Positions 49,014 through 57,184 of a DNA stretch of 64,000 bases are shown here, one piece after another; position 1 is the stretch's first letter, and every line of letters starts with the position of its first letter. Below the pieces are notes generated by a model that did not search any database, was not told the origin of the DNA, and was given only the letters and a program-made list of their open reading frames with translations. The stretch comes from JAYEHL01 sp041653935. GTDB lineage: Bacteria > Chloroflexota > Dehalococcoidia > E44-bin15. The translations under genes were made by a program, and so were the position numbers. The DNA is taken from positions 558,001 to 622,000 of the forward strand of contig JBAZEO010000001.1 of NCBI GenBank assembly GCA_041653935.1. The letters are read 5' to 3'.

Positions 49014-49691
49014 TTAAAATCTCTTGGCTAATAATGTACGCCCAATTCTGAACCCAGCCTTTACTGAGCCGAGCTTGCTTCTAGTCGCTCTCTTTCTATA
49101 CTCAATAGGAACTTCACCAACACGATACTTATGCTTTGCAACCTCTATCAACATATTGGCTTCCAGCTCAAAACCGACGGCATCGAGATGAAGGCTTCGT
49201 ATCACTTCTACCTTAAACCCCCAGAAACCTGTGCAGAGGTCGCTAATTCGTGTTCTGTACAAGATATTAGCCATAAAAGCGAGGATATGATTGCCAACCA
49301 GGTTCAGCTTTTTCATCGCACCGTCTTCCACAGAGCCTTTAAGTCTGGAACCCAGAACTACGTCGTATCCTCCCTCCAACAAACCAAGCATTTGAGTAAT
49401 ATGACCAGCTGGATATGTAAAATCCGAGTCCAGCATGAAAACAAAGTCCCCGCTGACAGATTTAAACCCAGTTCTAATCGCCAGCCCTTTCCCCCTATTC
49501 GACTCATCAATGACCTTGGCGCCATGCGCAGAAGCGATCTCGGCTGTTTTGTCGGTACTCCCATTATTAACAACTATAATCTCTGTTTCGTACCCTTTAG
49601 ACTCAAGCTCCTTAACGGGGACCTCATCAATGACTTTCCCTATCGCCTCCTCCTCATTCAATGCAGGTAAAACCACTGAAACCTTCTTCAC
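49014..49691 (-). CDS. Dolichyl-phosphate mannose synthase-like glycosyltransferase (GT2)
   Basis: 225 residues, the size of soluble Dpm1/AglD-type enzymes. VSVVLPALNEEEAIGKVIDEV, 'IIVVNNGSTDKTAEIA', 'FVFMLDSDFTYPAGHI' (DxD) and 'DLCTGFWGFKVEVI' then VPIEYRKRATRSKLG place it in the polyprenyl-phosphate mannose/glucose synthase group. It would charge a polyprenol phosphate with a hexose, a donor used on the outer face by membrane glycosyltransferases in N-glycosylation. No C-terminal membrane helices. It lies between purB and the GT4 gene; a functional link to STT3 is inferred. Confidence 0.9.
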   Translation of the reverse strand: MKKVSVVLPALNEEEAIGKVIDEVPVKELESKGYETEIIVVNNGSTDKTAEIASAHGAKVIDESNRGKGLAIRTGFKSVSGDFVFMLDSDFTYPAGHITQMLGLLEGGYDVVLGSRLKGSVEDGAMKKLNLVGNHILAFMANILYRTRISDLCTGFWGFKVEVIRSLHLDAVGFELEANMLIEVAKHKYRVGEVPIEYRKRATRSKLGSVKAGFRIGRTLLAKRF

Positions 49692-49723
49692 AAAACCTCA
49701 CTCTTTAAAATTAACAACCGCAT

Positions 49724-51016
49724 TCAGCTTAGTTTTAATCTGGCAAATATTTCATCAACGTGACGAGTGTAATATTGATAATCGAATATCCCTGCCAACT
49801 CCTTTTTTGACAGGTGCTTGGTAAACTCAGCATCGCTAGTGAGAAGATCATAGAAGCTAAGCTCTTCCTTCCAGGACTTCATAGCGTTGCGTTGTACTAT
49901 GCTGTAGGCTTTCTGTCGGCTAAGCCCTTTATCGACCAGGGCAAGCATCACACGCTGCGAGAATATCAACCCTTTAGTCACACCCAGATTGCGCTCCATA
50001 TGCTCAGGGTAGACCCGCATATCCTTAGCGATGTATTTGAACAGATGGAACATATAATTCAAAACCAGGCAGGAATCTGGTAGTGTTATTCGCTCATTGG
50101 AGGAATGACTAATGTCTCGTTCGTGCCATAGAGCAACGTTCTCCATAGACGTTATGGCATGGCCGCGCACCAGCCGCGCCAGCCCGCAGATGCGTTCGCA
50201 CAGCTCAGGGTTTCGCTTGTGCGGCATGGCCGAAGAGCCCGTCTGTCCTTCCTCAAAAGGTTCCTCAACCTCCAGAGTCTCCGTCTTCTGAAGAGCCCTG
50301 ATCTCCGTGGCGAATTTCTCCAGCGAACTCGCGATCAATGCCAGTGTCGTCACAAACTGCGCATGGCGGTCACGTTGTAAAACCTGGCTGGATATCGGTG
50401 CCGGCTCCAGCCCCAGTTTGGCACAGGCGATCCTCTCAACCTCAGGTGTCACAGTAGCATAAGTGCCCACAGCACCCGATATCTTGCCAACTGCGATCAC
50501 CTTTCTGGCTTCGGCGAGCCGCTTCTCGTTCCGCTTCATCTCCTCGATCCACAGGGCGAGCTTCAGCCCAAACGTGGTGGGCTCGGCATGGACGCCGTGC
50601 GTGCGCCCGATCATAATCGTATACTTGTAAGTTACCGCCTGCTTCTTCAAAATGGCTATAATCTCTTTAATATCTTTAGCCAAAATGCCACTGGCTTCCA
50701 CCAGCTGCAGGCTCAACGCCGTGTCCATAATATCGGACGAGGTGAGACCGAAATGAATGTAGCGGCTTTCCTCACCCAGGCTCTCAGAAACCGTGTTGAG
50801 GAAGGCTGTTACATCGTGGTGTGTTCGTTTCAGTGTCTTTGCATATAGTTTGCCATCAAAGTGGGCCTTTTTTATCTTTGGTATGGCAGACTTTGGAATA
50901 ACTCCCAGTTCCGCCCAGGCTTCACAAACAGCAATCTCCACCTTGAGCCATTTTTCGAACTTAGAGTTATCGGCCCAAACTTTTTTCATCTTCGGCCTTG
51001 AATATCGTGCGATCAT
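49724..51016 (-). CDS. purB: Adenylosuccinate lyase
   Basis: Catalyses two fumarate-releasing steps of purine synthesis (SAICAR to AICAR; adenylosuccinate to AMP). 430 residues from the ATG at 51016, which has AAGGA 6 bases before it; an upstream start at 51037 is rejected. Motifs: VTAFLNTVSE, HFGLTSSDIMDTALSLQL, the His-containing MIGRTHGVHAEPTTFG, SGAVGTYA and the family signature GSSAMPHKRNP. Next to purE. Confidence 0.94.
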   Translation of the reverse strand: MIARYSRPKMKKVWADNSKFEKWLKVEIAVCEAWAELGVIPKSAIPKIKKAHFDGKLYAKTLKRTHHDVTAFLNTVSESLGEESRYIHFGLTSSDIMDTALSLQLVEASGILAKDIKEIIAILKKQAVTYKYTIMIGRTHGVHAEPTTFGLKLALWIEEMKRNEKRLAEARKVIAVGKISGAVGTYATVTPEVERIACAKLGLEPAPISSQVLQRDRHAQFVTTLALIASSLEKFATEIRALQKTETLEVEEPFEEGQTGSSAMPHKRNPELCERICGLARLVRGHAITSMENVALWHERDISHSSNERITLPDSCLVLNYMFHLFKYIAKDMRVYPEHMERNLGVTKGLIFSQRVMLALVDKGLSRQKAYSIVQRNAMKSWKEELSFYDLLTSDAEFTKHLSKKELAGIFDYQYYTRHVDEIFARLKLS

Positions 51017-51052
51017 CGTATTCCTTTTCCTACTCAAGTTTATACATGGGCC

Positions 51053-51511
51053 TCATTTCGACCCTTGAGACAGCTTCTTGCGATACTTCTTATACGCAGA
51101 CCTTACTTTCGCATCCTTTAGAGAAATAATCGCGGCAGCCAGTAAAGCAGCGTTCTTGGCCCCATCGATGGCCACACAGGCCACCGGTATGCCGCCTGGC
51201 ATCTGAACGACTGCATAGAGGGCATCCACACCGCTCAATTTGCTTGTTGCCAGCGGAACGCCAACAACCGGCAGTGTAGTCCAGCTGGCTATAACCCCTG
51301 GCAAATGAGCCGCACCTCCCGCCCCAGCGATGATCACCTCAACCCCCCGGCCCTCAGCTTTCAGTCCATATTCCCGGGCTTTATCAGGCGTCCTATGCGC
51401 GGAAATAACCGATACCTCATATTCGATGCCCAACTGCTGTAAAACCTCCAGCGCCGGCTGCATCAAGGGCTCATCCGTCTTGCTACCCATTATCACGCCA
51501 ACTAATGACAT
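51053..51511 (-). CDS. purE: N5-carboxyaminoimidazole ribonucleotide mutase
   Basis: 152 residues from ATG 51511 behind GGGGG. Class I PurE: VGVIMGSKTDEPLM, SVISAHRTPDKAREY with the catalytic His, 'IIAGAGGAAHLPGVIASWTTLPVVGVPL' and 'DALYAVVQMPGGIPVACVAIDGAKNAALLAAAI'. Moves CO2 from N5-CAIR to CAIR. A purK is not visible here, so the carboxylation partner may be elsewhere. Lies between purB and the reductase gene. Confidence 0.94.
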   Translation of the reverse strand: MSLVGVIMGSKTDEPLMQPALEVLQQLGIEYEVSVISAHRTPDKAREYGLKAEGRGVEVIIAGAGGAAHLPGVIASWTTLPVVGVPLATSKLSGVDALYAVVQMPGGIPVACVAIDGAKNAALLAAAIISLKDAKVRSAYKKYRKKLSQGSK

Positions 51512-51532
51512 ATCCAACCCCCTGTATAAAAC

Positions 51533-52615
51533 TCAAGAGTAAGCGGGCCTGCTTCCCATCAAAGCCCAGCACCCATAACCCCAAAAACGATCGCTTCTCT
51601 TAATCATGCTATAGCACAAACGCGGACATCTGGCATATATCTTCAATAGGATACGCCCAAGCTCCAAGCCAGGCATCAGCTCGGAATCCACCGCCTTCTG
51701 ATAGCTTCTCAGATCGCTTGTGCCTGACTTCAATGCATTGGCAATCACTGTAGCTGCCAGATTGGCGCTCTTGAGAGCGTAGAATATACCTTCGCCGCTC
51801 AACGGATGGATCAGACCCGCGGCATCACCGATAAGAAGAACATTGTCTCTCTGAATCGAACTCCCTCTCCTGCGCATCGGCATTACGTGGCCGCTGAAAT
51901 CAACAATATCGTACTCTCCAAACTGCTGGAGGATCCGATCCAGATAAGGTTTGAACCCACCCGACAATCGAGCCGGACCGGTTACCCCGGCAGAAACATG
52001 GCTCTTCTTGGGGAAAACCCATCCATACCCGCCTGGTATTCGACCTAGATCAACACTGATGAAAGAGCCCAGTTCATCAAGCTTCTCCTGGCTGACAGAA
52101 ACCTCCGCCTCCAACGCAAGCTCTCTTTGAGCATCCCTCATCAAACCCATTTTCGAAGCCACCATGCTATTAGCACCATCAGCGCCAACGGCTATTTTTG
52201 CGCGAAAAGGACCGCCCTTTGTAATCACCTCGACCTGGCCGACCGATGCCGAAATGTGTTCCGCCCGCACGCCATCAATAAATGTCGCGCCGGCATCTTG
52301 AGCTTTCTTGACGAGAAGATGATCAAAATCACGACGCATAACCAAGTGCGCCAAAGGATCTCTATACTTCTTGACACAAAAATCACCAAGCTGGTATGAA
52401 ATCTTCATACCATAGGCCACACGCTGCGTAACAGAACTGATATCGAAATCAAGCAGTGCGTGAGCGCGAAATGTCACCCCGCCAGCACAGGTCTTGTTGC
52501 GAGGCATCTTCTCTTTCTCAAGGATCAGCACCGATATCCCGCGACGTGCCATCTCATAGCCCAGCGTTGAGCCGGCAGGACCGCCGCCGATTATGACAAC
52601 ATCGTAGGCATTCAC
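51533..52615 (-). CDS. Geranylgeranyl-reductase-family flavoprotein
   Basis: 360 residues from a GTG at 52615 that overlaps the purD stop (GTGA). FAD fold: DVVIIGGGPAGSTLGYEMARRGISVLILEKEKMPRNKTCAGG (GxGxxG and the Cys-Ala-Gly-Gly motif of GGR enzymes), 'AVGADGANSMVASKMG', GGYGWVFPKKSHVSAG and 'LIGDAAGLIHPLSGEGIFYALKSA'. GGR enzymes saturate isoprenoid double bonds of archaeal lipids, chlorophyll or dolichol. In a bacterium with STT3 and a Dpm1-like enzyme it may saturate the polyprenol carrier; that is inference. Its place inside a purine operon is odd. Confidence 0.87.
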   Translation of the reverse strand: MNAYDVVIIGGGPAGSTLGYEMARRGISVLILEKEKMPRNKTCAGGVTFRAHALLDFDISSVTQRVAYGMKISYQLGDFCVKKYRDPLAHLVMRRDFDHLLVKKAQDAGATFIDGVRAEHISASVGQVEVITKGGPFRAKIAVGADGANSMVASKMGLMRDAQRELALEAEVSVSQEKLDELGSFISVDLGRIPGGYGWVFPKKSHVSAGVTGPARLSGGFKPYLDRILQQFGEYDIVDFSGHVMPMRRRGSSIQRDNVLLIGDAAGLIHPLSGEGIFYALKSANLAATVIANALKSGTSDLRSYQKAVDSELMPGLELGRILLKIYARCPRLCYSMIKRSDRFWGYGCWALMGSRPAYS

Positions 52616-53880
52616 CTAACGACCTCTCTCAATCCGATATCGCGGCGATAATGGCAACCACTAAAATTAATACGTGAAACATTACGATAAACCTTATCCC
52701 GCGCCTCAGCGATGTCCCTGCCCAAGGCCGTCACGGTCAGCACACGCCCGCCATCCGTACATATTGCGCCGTCACTAAATTTGGTGCCTGCGTGAAACAC
52801 CATGACATCATCATCGACCGCATCCAATCCGGTTATCGGTAAACCTGTAGCGTACTTCCCGGGATATCCGCCAGAGGCTAAAATAACGCCCACACAAGCC
52901 TCATTTCGCCAGTGTATCTTGATCCTCTTTAAATTGCCATCTATAACAGCCAGCATAATATCCACTAGATCAGTATCGAGCCGCGGCAGCATAGCTTGAG
53001 TCTCCGGATCACCGAAACGGCAGTTAAACTCCATGACCCTAGGCCCATCTGCTGTGATCATCAAGCCGGCGTAGAGCACACCTTTATAATTATAGCCCTC
53101 CTTGGCCATAGCCTTCACCATCGGTTCGAGAATTGTCCTCTTCACTTTTTTTACCATCTCTGAACCAAAGAAGCCTGGAGGACTGTAGCTGCCCATGCCC
53201 CCTGTGTTCAACCCCGTATCGCCGTCTCCGACACGCTTGTAATCGCATGCAGGAACCATAGGAACAACGGTCATACCGTCAGTAAAAGCCAACAGGCTCA
53301 CTTCTTTCCCCACAAGAAATTCCTCAACAACAACGCTGTTGCCTGCATCGCCGAAGGCACGCTTCTCCATGATATCCGACAAGCCAGTCAATGCTTCGTC
53401 AGTTGTATTTGCTATGATGACGCCCTTGCCTGCAGCCAGGCCATCGGCCTTCAGCACAATAGGGCAGTGTTGCATCTTGACATAATCTTTTGCCCCCTGA
53501 TAAGACCTGAAGCTATCACTCTTTGCACATGGGATTCCGTACCTCTGCATCAATTCCTTTGCGAAAACCTTGCTGGCCTCGATCTGGGCCGCAGCCTTCG
53601 ACGGGCCGAATATGCGCAGTCCGCGGTTTTCAAATGCATCAACAATACCGTTTGCCAGCGGAATCTCAGGGCCAACAACGATAAGATCAATCTTGCGTTC
53701 TTCCGCCACCGCAGCCAGAGCGGCTATATCCGTCGGTTTGACATTCAAGACGGTAGATATCTTGGCAATCCCGGCATTGCCCGGAGCCGCATATATCTCC
53801 GCAACCTTCGGGCTCTTGCTGAGTTTCCATACTAAAGCATGCTCACGGGCGCCATTGCCAATGACCAATACTTTTAGCAA
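52612..53880 (-). CDS. purD: Phosphoribosylamine-glycine ligase
   Basis: Second step of purine synthesis, ATP-dependent. 422 residues from a TTG at 53880 behind AAGGAG. Motifs: VLVIGNGAREHALVWKLSKSP, PEIPLANGIVDAF, the ATP-grasp 'IVLKADGLAAGKGVIIAN', 'GGMGSYSPP', 'KGVLYAGLMIT', 'EFNCRFGDPETQAMLPRL' and LASGGYPGKY. First gene of the operon purD, GGR-like, purE, purB, dpm-like and onward. Confidence 0.95.
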   Translation of the reverse strand: MLKVLVIGNGAREHALVWKLSKSPKVAEIYAAPGNAGIAKISTVLNVKPTDIAALAAVAEERKIDLIVVGPEIPLANGIVDAFENRGLRIFGPSKAAAQIEASKVFAKELMQRYGIPCAKSDSFRSYQGAKDYVKMQHCPIVLKADGLAAGKGVIIANTTDEALTGLSDIMEKRAFGDAGNSVVVEEFLVGKEVSLLAFTDGMTVVPMVPACDYKRVGDGDTGLNTGGMGSYSPPGFFGSEMVKKVKRTILEPMVKAMAKEGYNYKGVLYAGLMITADGPRVMEFNCRFGDPETQAMLPRLDTDLVDIMLAVIDGNLKRIKIHWRNEACVGVILASGGYPGKYATGLPITGLDAVDDDVMVFHAGTKFSDGAICTDGGRVLTVTALGRDIAEARDKVYRNVSRINFSGCHYRRDIGLREVVR

Positions 53881-54025
53881 ATAATTACTCCTTTTATATC
53901 CGTCATCATCGCGAACGCCATCCGTCGTTCCTTAATGAAAAAATGTTCGCACTTGCAGGATGTAAATCAGTAGCCTCATCACCCACTACCACACAGAAAT
54001 GATTCGGCTCATGACGTCCGAACCA

Positions 54026-54049
54026 GCAAAAACGCTGAAATACAGCGTC
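54026..54049 (-). terminator. Rho-independent terminator after the ferritin-like gene
   Basis: The minus strand reads ACGCTG, loop TATTT, CAGCGT, then TTTTG. It lies 16 bp after the ferritin stop and separates guaA-ferritin from the purD operon. The stem is short (6 bp). Confidence 0.6.
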
Positions 54050-54063
54050 ACAACCGATGTAAA

Positions 54064-54318
54064 CTATATTCCCTCTTTTTTAAACATCTCAGCCTGCAAG
54101 GGATCCAGCTTATGGATAAGCTTGGTCAGCTCTGCGACGTGTTCCTTCTCTTCGTCACGTATGTGGGACAGAACTTTTATTGCGTGTTCATCTTCCAGGG
54201 TATCGATATGTTCCTGATACTGGTTAATCGCCTGAAGCTCTCCTATCAAATCTTCCCGAAGCATCTCCAGGTCTATTTCAATGGAGTTTTCCTCTTCGTA
54301 GTCAGAATCGAATGTCAT
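54064..54318 (-). CDS. EncFtn-like small ferritin
   Basis: 84 residues from the ATG at 54318, chosen because AAGGAG lies 9 bases upstream; an in-frame GTG at 54348 would overlap guaA. The sequence has the short two-helix encapsulated-ferritin pattern: 'LREDLIGELQAINQYQEHIDTLEDEHAIKVL' followed by 'DEEKEHVAELTKLIHKLDPLQAEMF'. That gives the family motif E...AI..Y....(D/E)EE..H..E of ferroxidase ligands on one helix pair, which completes a site by dimerisation. No encapsulin gene is nearby, so it may act free or be packaged by one encoded elsewhere. Confidence 0.85.
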   Translation of the reverse strand: MTFDSDYEEENSIEIDLEMLREDLIGELQAINQYQEHIDTLEDEHAIKVLSHIRDEEKEHVAELTKLIHKLDPLQAEMFKKEGI

Positions 54319-54338
54319 TTCTTTAATCTCCTTGAATT

Positions 54339-56000
54339 TTATTCCCACTCGATTGTTGCCGGCGGCTTAGACGATATATCATAAACCACGCGGTTTGCTT
54401 CAGGCACCTCGTTAACAATCCGGTTTGAGATCTGTGCCAGTAAATCGTAAGGTAACCTTGCCCAGTCCGCAGTCATGGCATCGTTTGATGTCACGGCACG
54501 CAAGGCAATAAGATAACCATATGTACGAAAGTCACCCATCACACCAACGCTTCTCGTATCGGTAAGAACAGCGAAACTCTGCCACAATTGATCGTACAGT
54601 TTTGCCTTTTTTATCTCATCCATCACGATCCAATCGGCAGAACGCAATATCTCCAATTTCTCCCGAGTGACCTCACCTATAATTCTAATCGCAAGACCGG
54701 GCCCGGGAAATGGCTGTCTCCATACCATCTCCTGCGGCAATCCAAGCGCAGCCCCTACCTCCCTGACCTCATCCTTGAATAAATAACGAAGCGGCTCGAT
54801 AAGCGCAAATGTCATTTTAGAAGGCAGACCGCCGACATTATGATGTGTCTTTATTTTTACCGCAGCCTTGTTCTCTAACGTAACGCTCTCAATTACATCG
54901 GGATAAAGAGTTCCCTGTGCTAAATAATCCACTTTACCCAATTTAGCAGCTTCTTCCTCAAACACATGGATAAACTCTTCTCCGATCGCCTTGCGCTTCT
55001 TTTCAGGGTCAATTACACCCTTGAGCTGTACTAGGAATCTATCCGTAGCGTCGATATATACTATGTTCATTTTAATATTACGACGGAAGGTATCGAGAGT
55101 ACGCTCAGCCTCATTGCGACGCAGCAAGCCGTTATTAACAAATATACACGTTAGTTGATCTCCGATTGCACGATGTATAAGCGCTGCAGTAACCGCTGAG
55201 TCAACGCCACCCGAAAGGGCACATATAACCCTTCCATCTCCAACTTGGCTCTTTATGCGATCTATGCTCTCAGCTATAAAGCTGCCAGGCGTCCAGTTAC
55301 CGCTGCAGCCGCATACCTCGTAAAGGAAATTCTTCAGAATATCCTTTCCATTTGGGGTGTGTGCAACTTCAGGATGAAATTGCAGACCGATTATACCTTG
55401 TTCATTGCCCATCGCAGCTATTGGTGAATTCTCGGTATAACCCAATGCACTGAAACCTGGCGGCATCTCAGCTATCTCATCCCCGTGGCTCATCCAGACA
55501 GTCATAGATTGCGGTAACCCGTCGAAGATCCGGGATTTAACCGCCGACTGATGTAAAACAGCATGGCCATACTCACGCTTGGTTCCTGGGATAACCTTCC
55601 CTCCCAACTGACGCGTCAGAGCCTGCATGCCATAGCAAATACCTAATATGGGGAGGTGGCTCTCATAGACATGGGCGGGAGCTAAGGGGGCATTATCGGT
55701 ATATACACTAGAGGGCCCGCCAGATAATATAAAGCCCCGTGGTTTCAGTGCAGCGATCTTTTCCCACGGGGCGTCATAAGGCATCAGTTCGCTATAGACA
55801 TGACATTCGCGAATTCTTCTGGCAATGAGCAAACTATACTGAGAACCGAAGTCGAGGACTACCACCGCCTCCCTCTCCGCCTTTGGCGCCTTACCCTCAA
55901 CAGGAGACTCGCCAGCTTTCTGCTTAGCGATCTCTAAATACGCAGAAACTTCCAGGTCGTCACTAGTACTTACCCGGAAGCTATCATCTCTTCGTTCCAT
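54339..56000 (-). CDS. guaA: GMP synthase (glutamine-hydrolysing)
   Basis: Amidates XMP to GMP with Gln and ATP. Class I glutaminase: VVVLDFGSQYSLLIARRIRE, catalytic Cys in GICYGMQALTRQLGG, and His/Glu in LQFHPEVAHTPNG. ATP-pyrophosphatase: ALSGGVDSAVTAALIHRAIG. Dimerisation domain ends PATIEWE as in all GuaA. From ATG 56000 it has 553 residues, ~45 more than usual, because of a charged N-terminal extension. A GTG at 55865, right before VVLDFGSQ and behind GGGAGG, would give a standard 508-residue protein. The upstream open frame to 56369 is antisense to the next gene. Confidence 0.93.
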   Translation of the reverse strand: MERRDDSFRVSTSDDLEVSAYLEIAKQKAGESPVEGKAPKAEREAVVVLDFGSQYSLLIARRIRECHVYSELMPYDAPWEKIAALKPRGFILSGGPSSVYTDNAPLAPAHVYESHLPILGICYGMQALTRQLGGKVIPGTKREYGHAVLHQSAVKSRIFDGLPQSMTVWMSHGDEIAEMPPGFSALGYTENSPIAAMGNEQGIIGLQFHPEVAHTPNGKDILKNFLYEVCGCSGNWTPGSFIAESIDRIKSQVGDGRVICALSGGVDSAVTAALIHRAIGDQLTCIFVNNGLLRRNEAERTLDTFRRNIKMNIVYIDATDRFLVQLKGVIDPEKKRKAIGEEFIHVFEEEAAKLGKVDYLAQGTLYPDVIESVTLENKAAVKIKTHHNVGGLPSKMTFALIEPLRYLFKDEVREVGAALGLPQEMVWRQPFPGPGLAIRIIGEVTREKLEILRSADWIVMDEIKKAKLYDQLWQSFAVLTDTRSVGVMGDFRTYGYLIALRAVTSNDAMTADWARLPYDLLAQISNRIVNEVPEANRVVYDISSKPPATIEWE

Positions 56001-56014
56001 CGCCAGCAGATTCC

Positions 56015-56043
56015 TCGACCACAGCTTATCATTATGGTATACT
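56015..56043 (+). promoter_or_regulatory. Candidate promoter for sua5
   Basis: TCGACC (56015-56020), a 17-bp spacer and TATACT (56038-56043) preceded by TGG. The start would fall within a few bases of ATG 56053, giving an almost leaderless mRNA. Divergent with guaA. Confidence 0.4.
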
Positions 56044-56052
56044 TGCGTCAAG

Positions 56053-56661
56053 ATGGAAAAGCTAATTGAAAGAGCTGTCCGCATCCTTAAAAATGGCGGA
56101 ATTGTCGCTTTTCCTACAGACACTATATATGGGCTCGGCGCCAATGCTTTTGATGAAGACGCAGTACTAAGAATATATGAAGCAAAGATCAGACCACGTA
56201 ATTTCGCCCTTACACTGTTACTGGCTGATACATCCCAAATAAAGCTTGTGGCTGAGGATATCCCTAAAATGGCATGGAAATTAGCAGAGAAATTTATGCC
56301 CGGAGCATTGACTATTGTATTAAACAAGTCGATGGCTGTATCTAACATGATCACTGGAGACGGTAACACGGTCGCTGTCAGGATACCAAATCACCCTGTA
56401 CCCATAGCACTGGTTAAAGGATTAGGGGCACCTATTACAGGCACAAGCGCAAATATAAGCGGCGGGAATAATCCGCTAACAGCTGAAGATGTATTCAAAC
56501 AGCTTAGGTATAGAATCGATATGATTATAGACGGGGGCCGGTGTCCTATCGGCGTTTCGTCTACAGTTCTGGACCTGACCACGAATCCTCCTAAAATTAT
56601 AAGAGAGGGTGCCATAAGCCGAGATCAAATTGAAAGCGTATGTAAATGTCCCGTAGGATAA
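56053..56661 (+). CDS. tsaC: L-threonylcarbamoyladenylate synthase (Sua5/TsaC)
   Basis: Makes threonylcarbamoyl-AMP for the t6A37 modification of ANN-decoding tRNAs. 202 residues of the YrdC domain: GGIVAFPTDTIYGLGANAF, 'YEAKIRPRNFALTLLLAD' (variant of K.RP...PL), 'PGALTIVLNKS', VAVRIPNHP and 'PITGTSANISGGNNPLTAEDV', then PSTVLDL-like SSTVLDLT and IREGAI. Lacks the C-terminal Sua5 domain, so it is of the short TsaC type. Start 53 bp from the opposite-strand guaA start. Confidence 0.93.
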   Translation: MEKLIERAVRILKNGGIVAFPTDTIYGLGANAFDEDAVLRIYEAKIRPRNFALTLLLADTSQIKLVAEDIPKMAWKLAEKFMPGALTIVLNKSMAVSNMITGDGNTVAVRIPNHPVPIALVKGLGAPITGTSANISGGNNPLTAEDVFKQLRYRIDMIIDGGRCPIGVSSTVLDLTTNPPKIIREGAISRDQIESVCKCPVG

Positions 56662-56671
56662 AGGAGGTTTA

Positions 56672-57097
56672 ATGCGCATAGCTATCGGCTGTGATCACAG
56701 AGGACTTAACCTAAAGAAAGCGATTATTGCGTCACTTTCCGAAACAGGCTATAAATTTGAGGATGTCGGCACAAACGATACCGCGTCGGTAGACTACCCG
56801 GACATAGCCATCAAGGTAGGAAAAGAGGTCTTAAAGGGCAATGCCGAATATGGGATCCTGATCTGCGGCAGCGGCATAGGCATGTGCATAGCCGCTAACA
56901 AAATCAAGGGTATACGCGCCGCAAATTGCAATGATATCTTCAGTGTACGTCGCAGCCGAGCACATAACAATGCCAACGTGCTATGTCTCGGCAGTGACAT
57001 ATTAGGAGAGGTCCTAGCATTAGAGATAGCTACAACCTTCCTTTCTACAGACTTTCTTGGAGGCAGGCACCAGCGCCGCCTGGATAAAATAGAGTAA
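56672..57097 (+). CDS. rpiB: Ribose-5-phosphate isomerase B
   Basis: Interconverts ribose-5-P and ribulose-5-P. 141 residues; AGGAGG before the ATG. RpiB motifs: IAIGCDHRGLNLK, DYPDIAIKVG, catalytic Cys65 in ICGSGIGMCIAANKIKGIRAA, and 'RSRAHNNANVLCLGSDI'. 10 bp after tsaC. Pentose-phosphate supply fits the purine genes nearby. Confidence 0.94.
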   Translation: MRIAIGCDHRGLNLKKAIIASLSETGYKFEDVGTNDTASVDYPDIAIKVGKEVLKGNAEYGILICGSGIGMCIAANKIKGIRAANCNDIFSVRRSRAHNNANVLCLGSDILGEVLALEIATTFLSTDFLGGRHQRRLDKIE

Positions 57098-57117
57098 TCT
57101 GACGAAAATGAATTTAA

Positions 57118-57146
57118 TTGACATAATCTGTAACCACCGCTAATAT
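57118..57146 (+). promoter_or_regulatory. Sigma-70-type promoter for dxs
   Basis: A consensus TTGACA (57118-57123), a 17-bp spacer and TAATAT (57141-57146). It leaves a ~33-base leader before GTG 57185. Confidence 0.6.
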
Positions 57147-57184
57147 AAAATTGGGTATTACTTTGCATACCAAGAGAGAATACA

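Noticed and set aside
56001..56369. Extra 123 codons upstream of guaA in frame
   Set aside because: This part is exactly antisense to the confident tsaC gene and has no similarity to GMP synthase.
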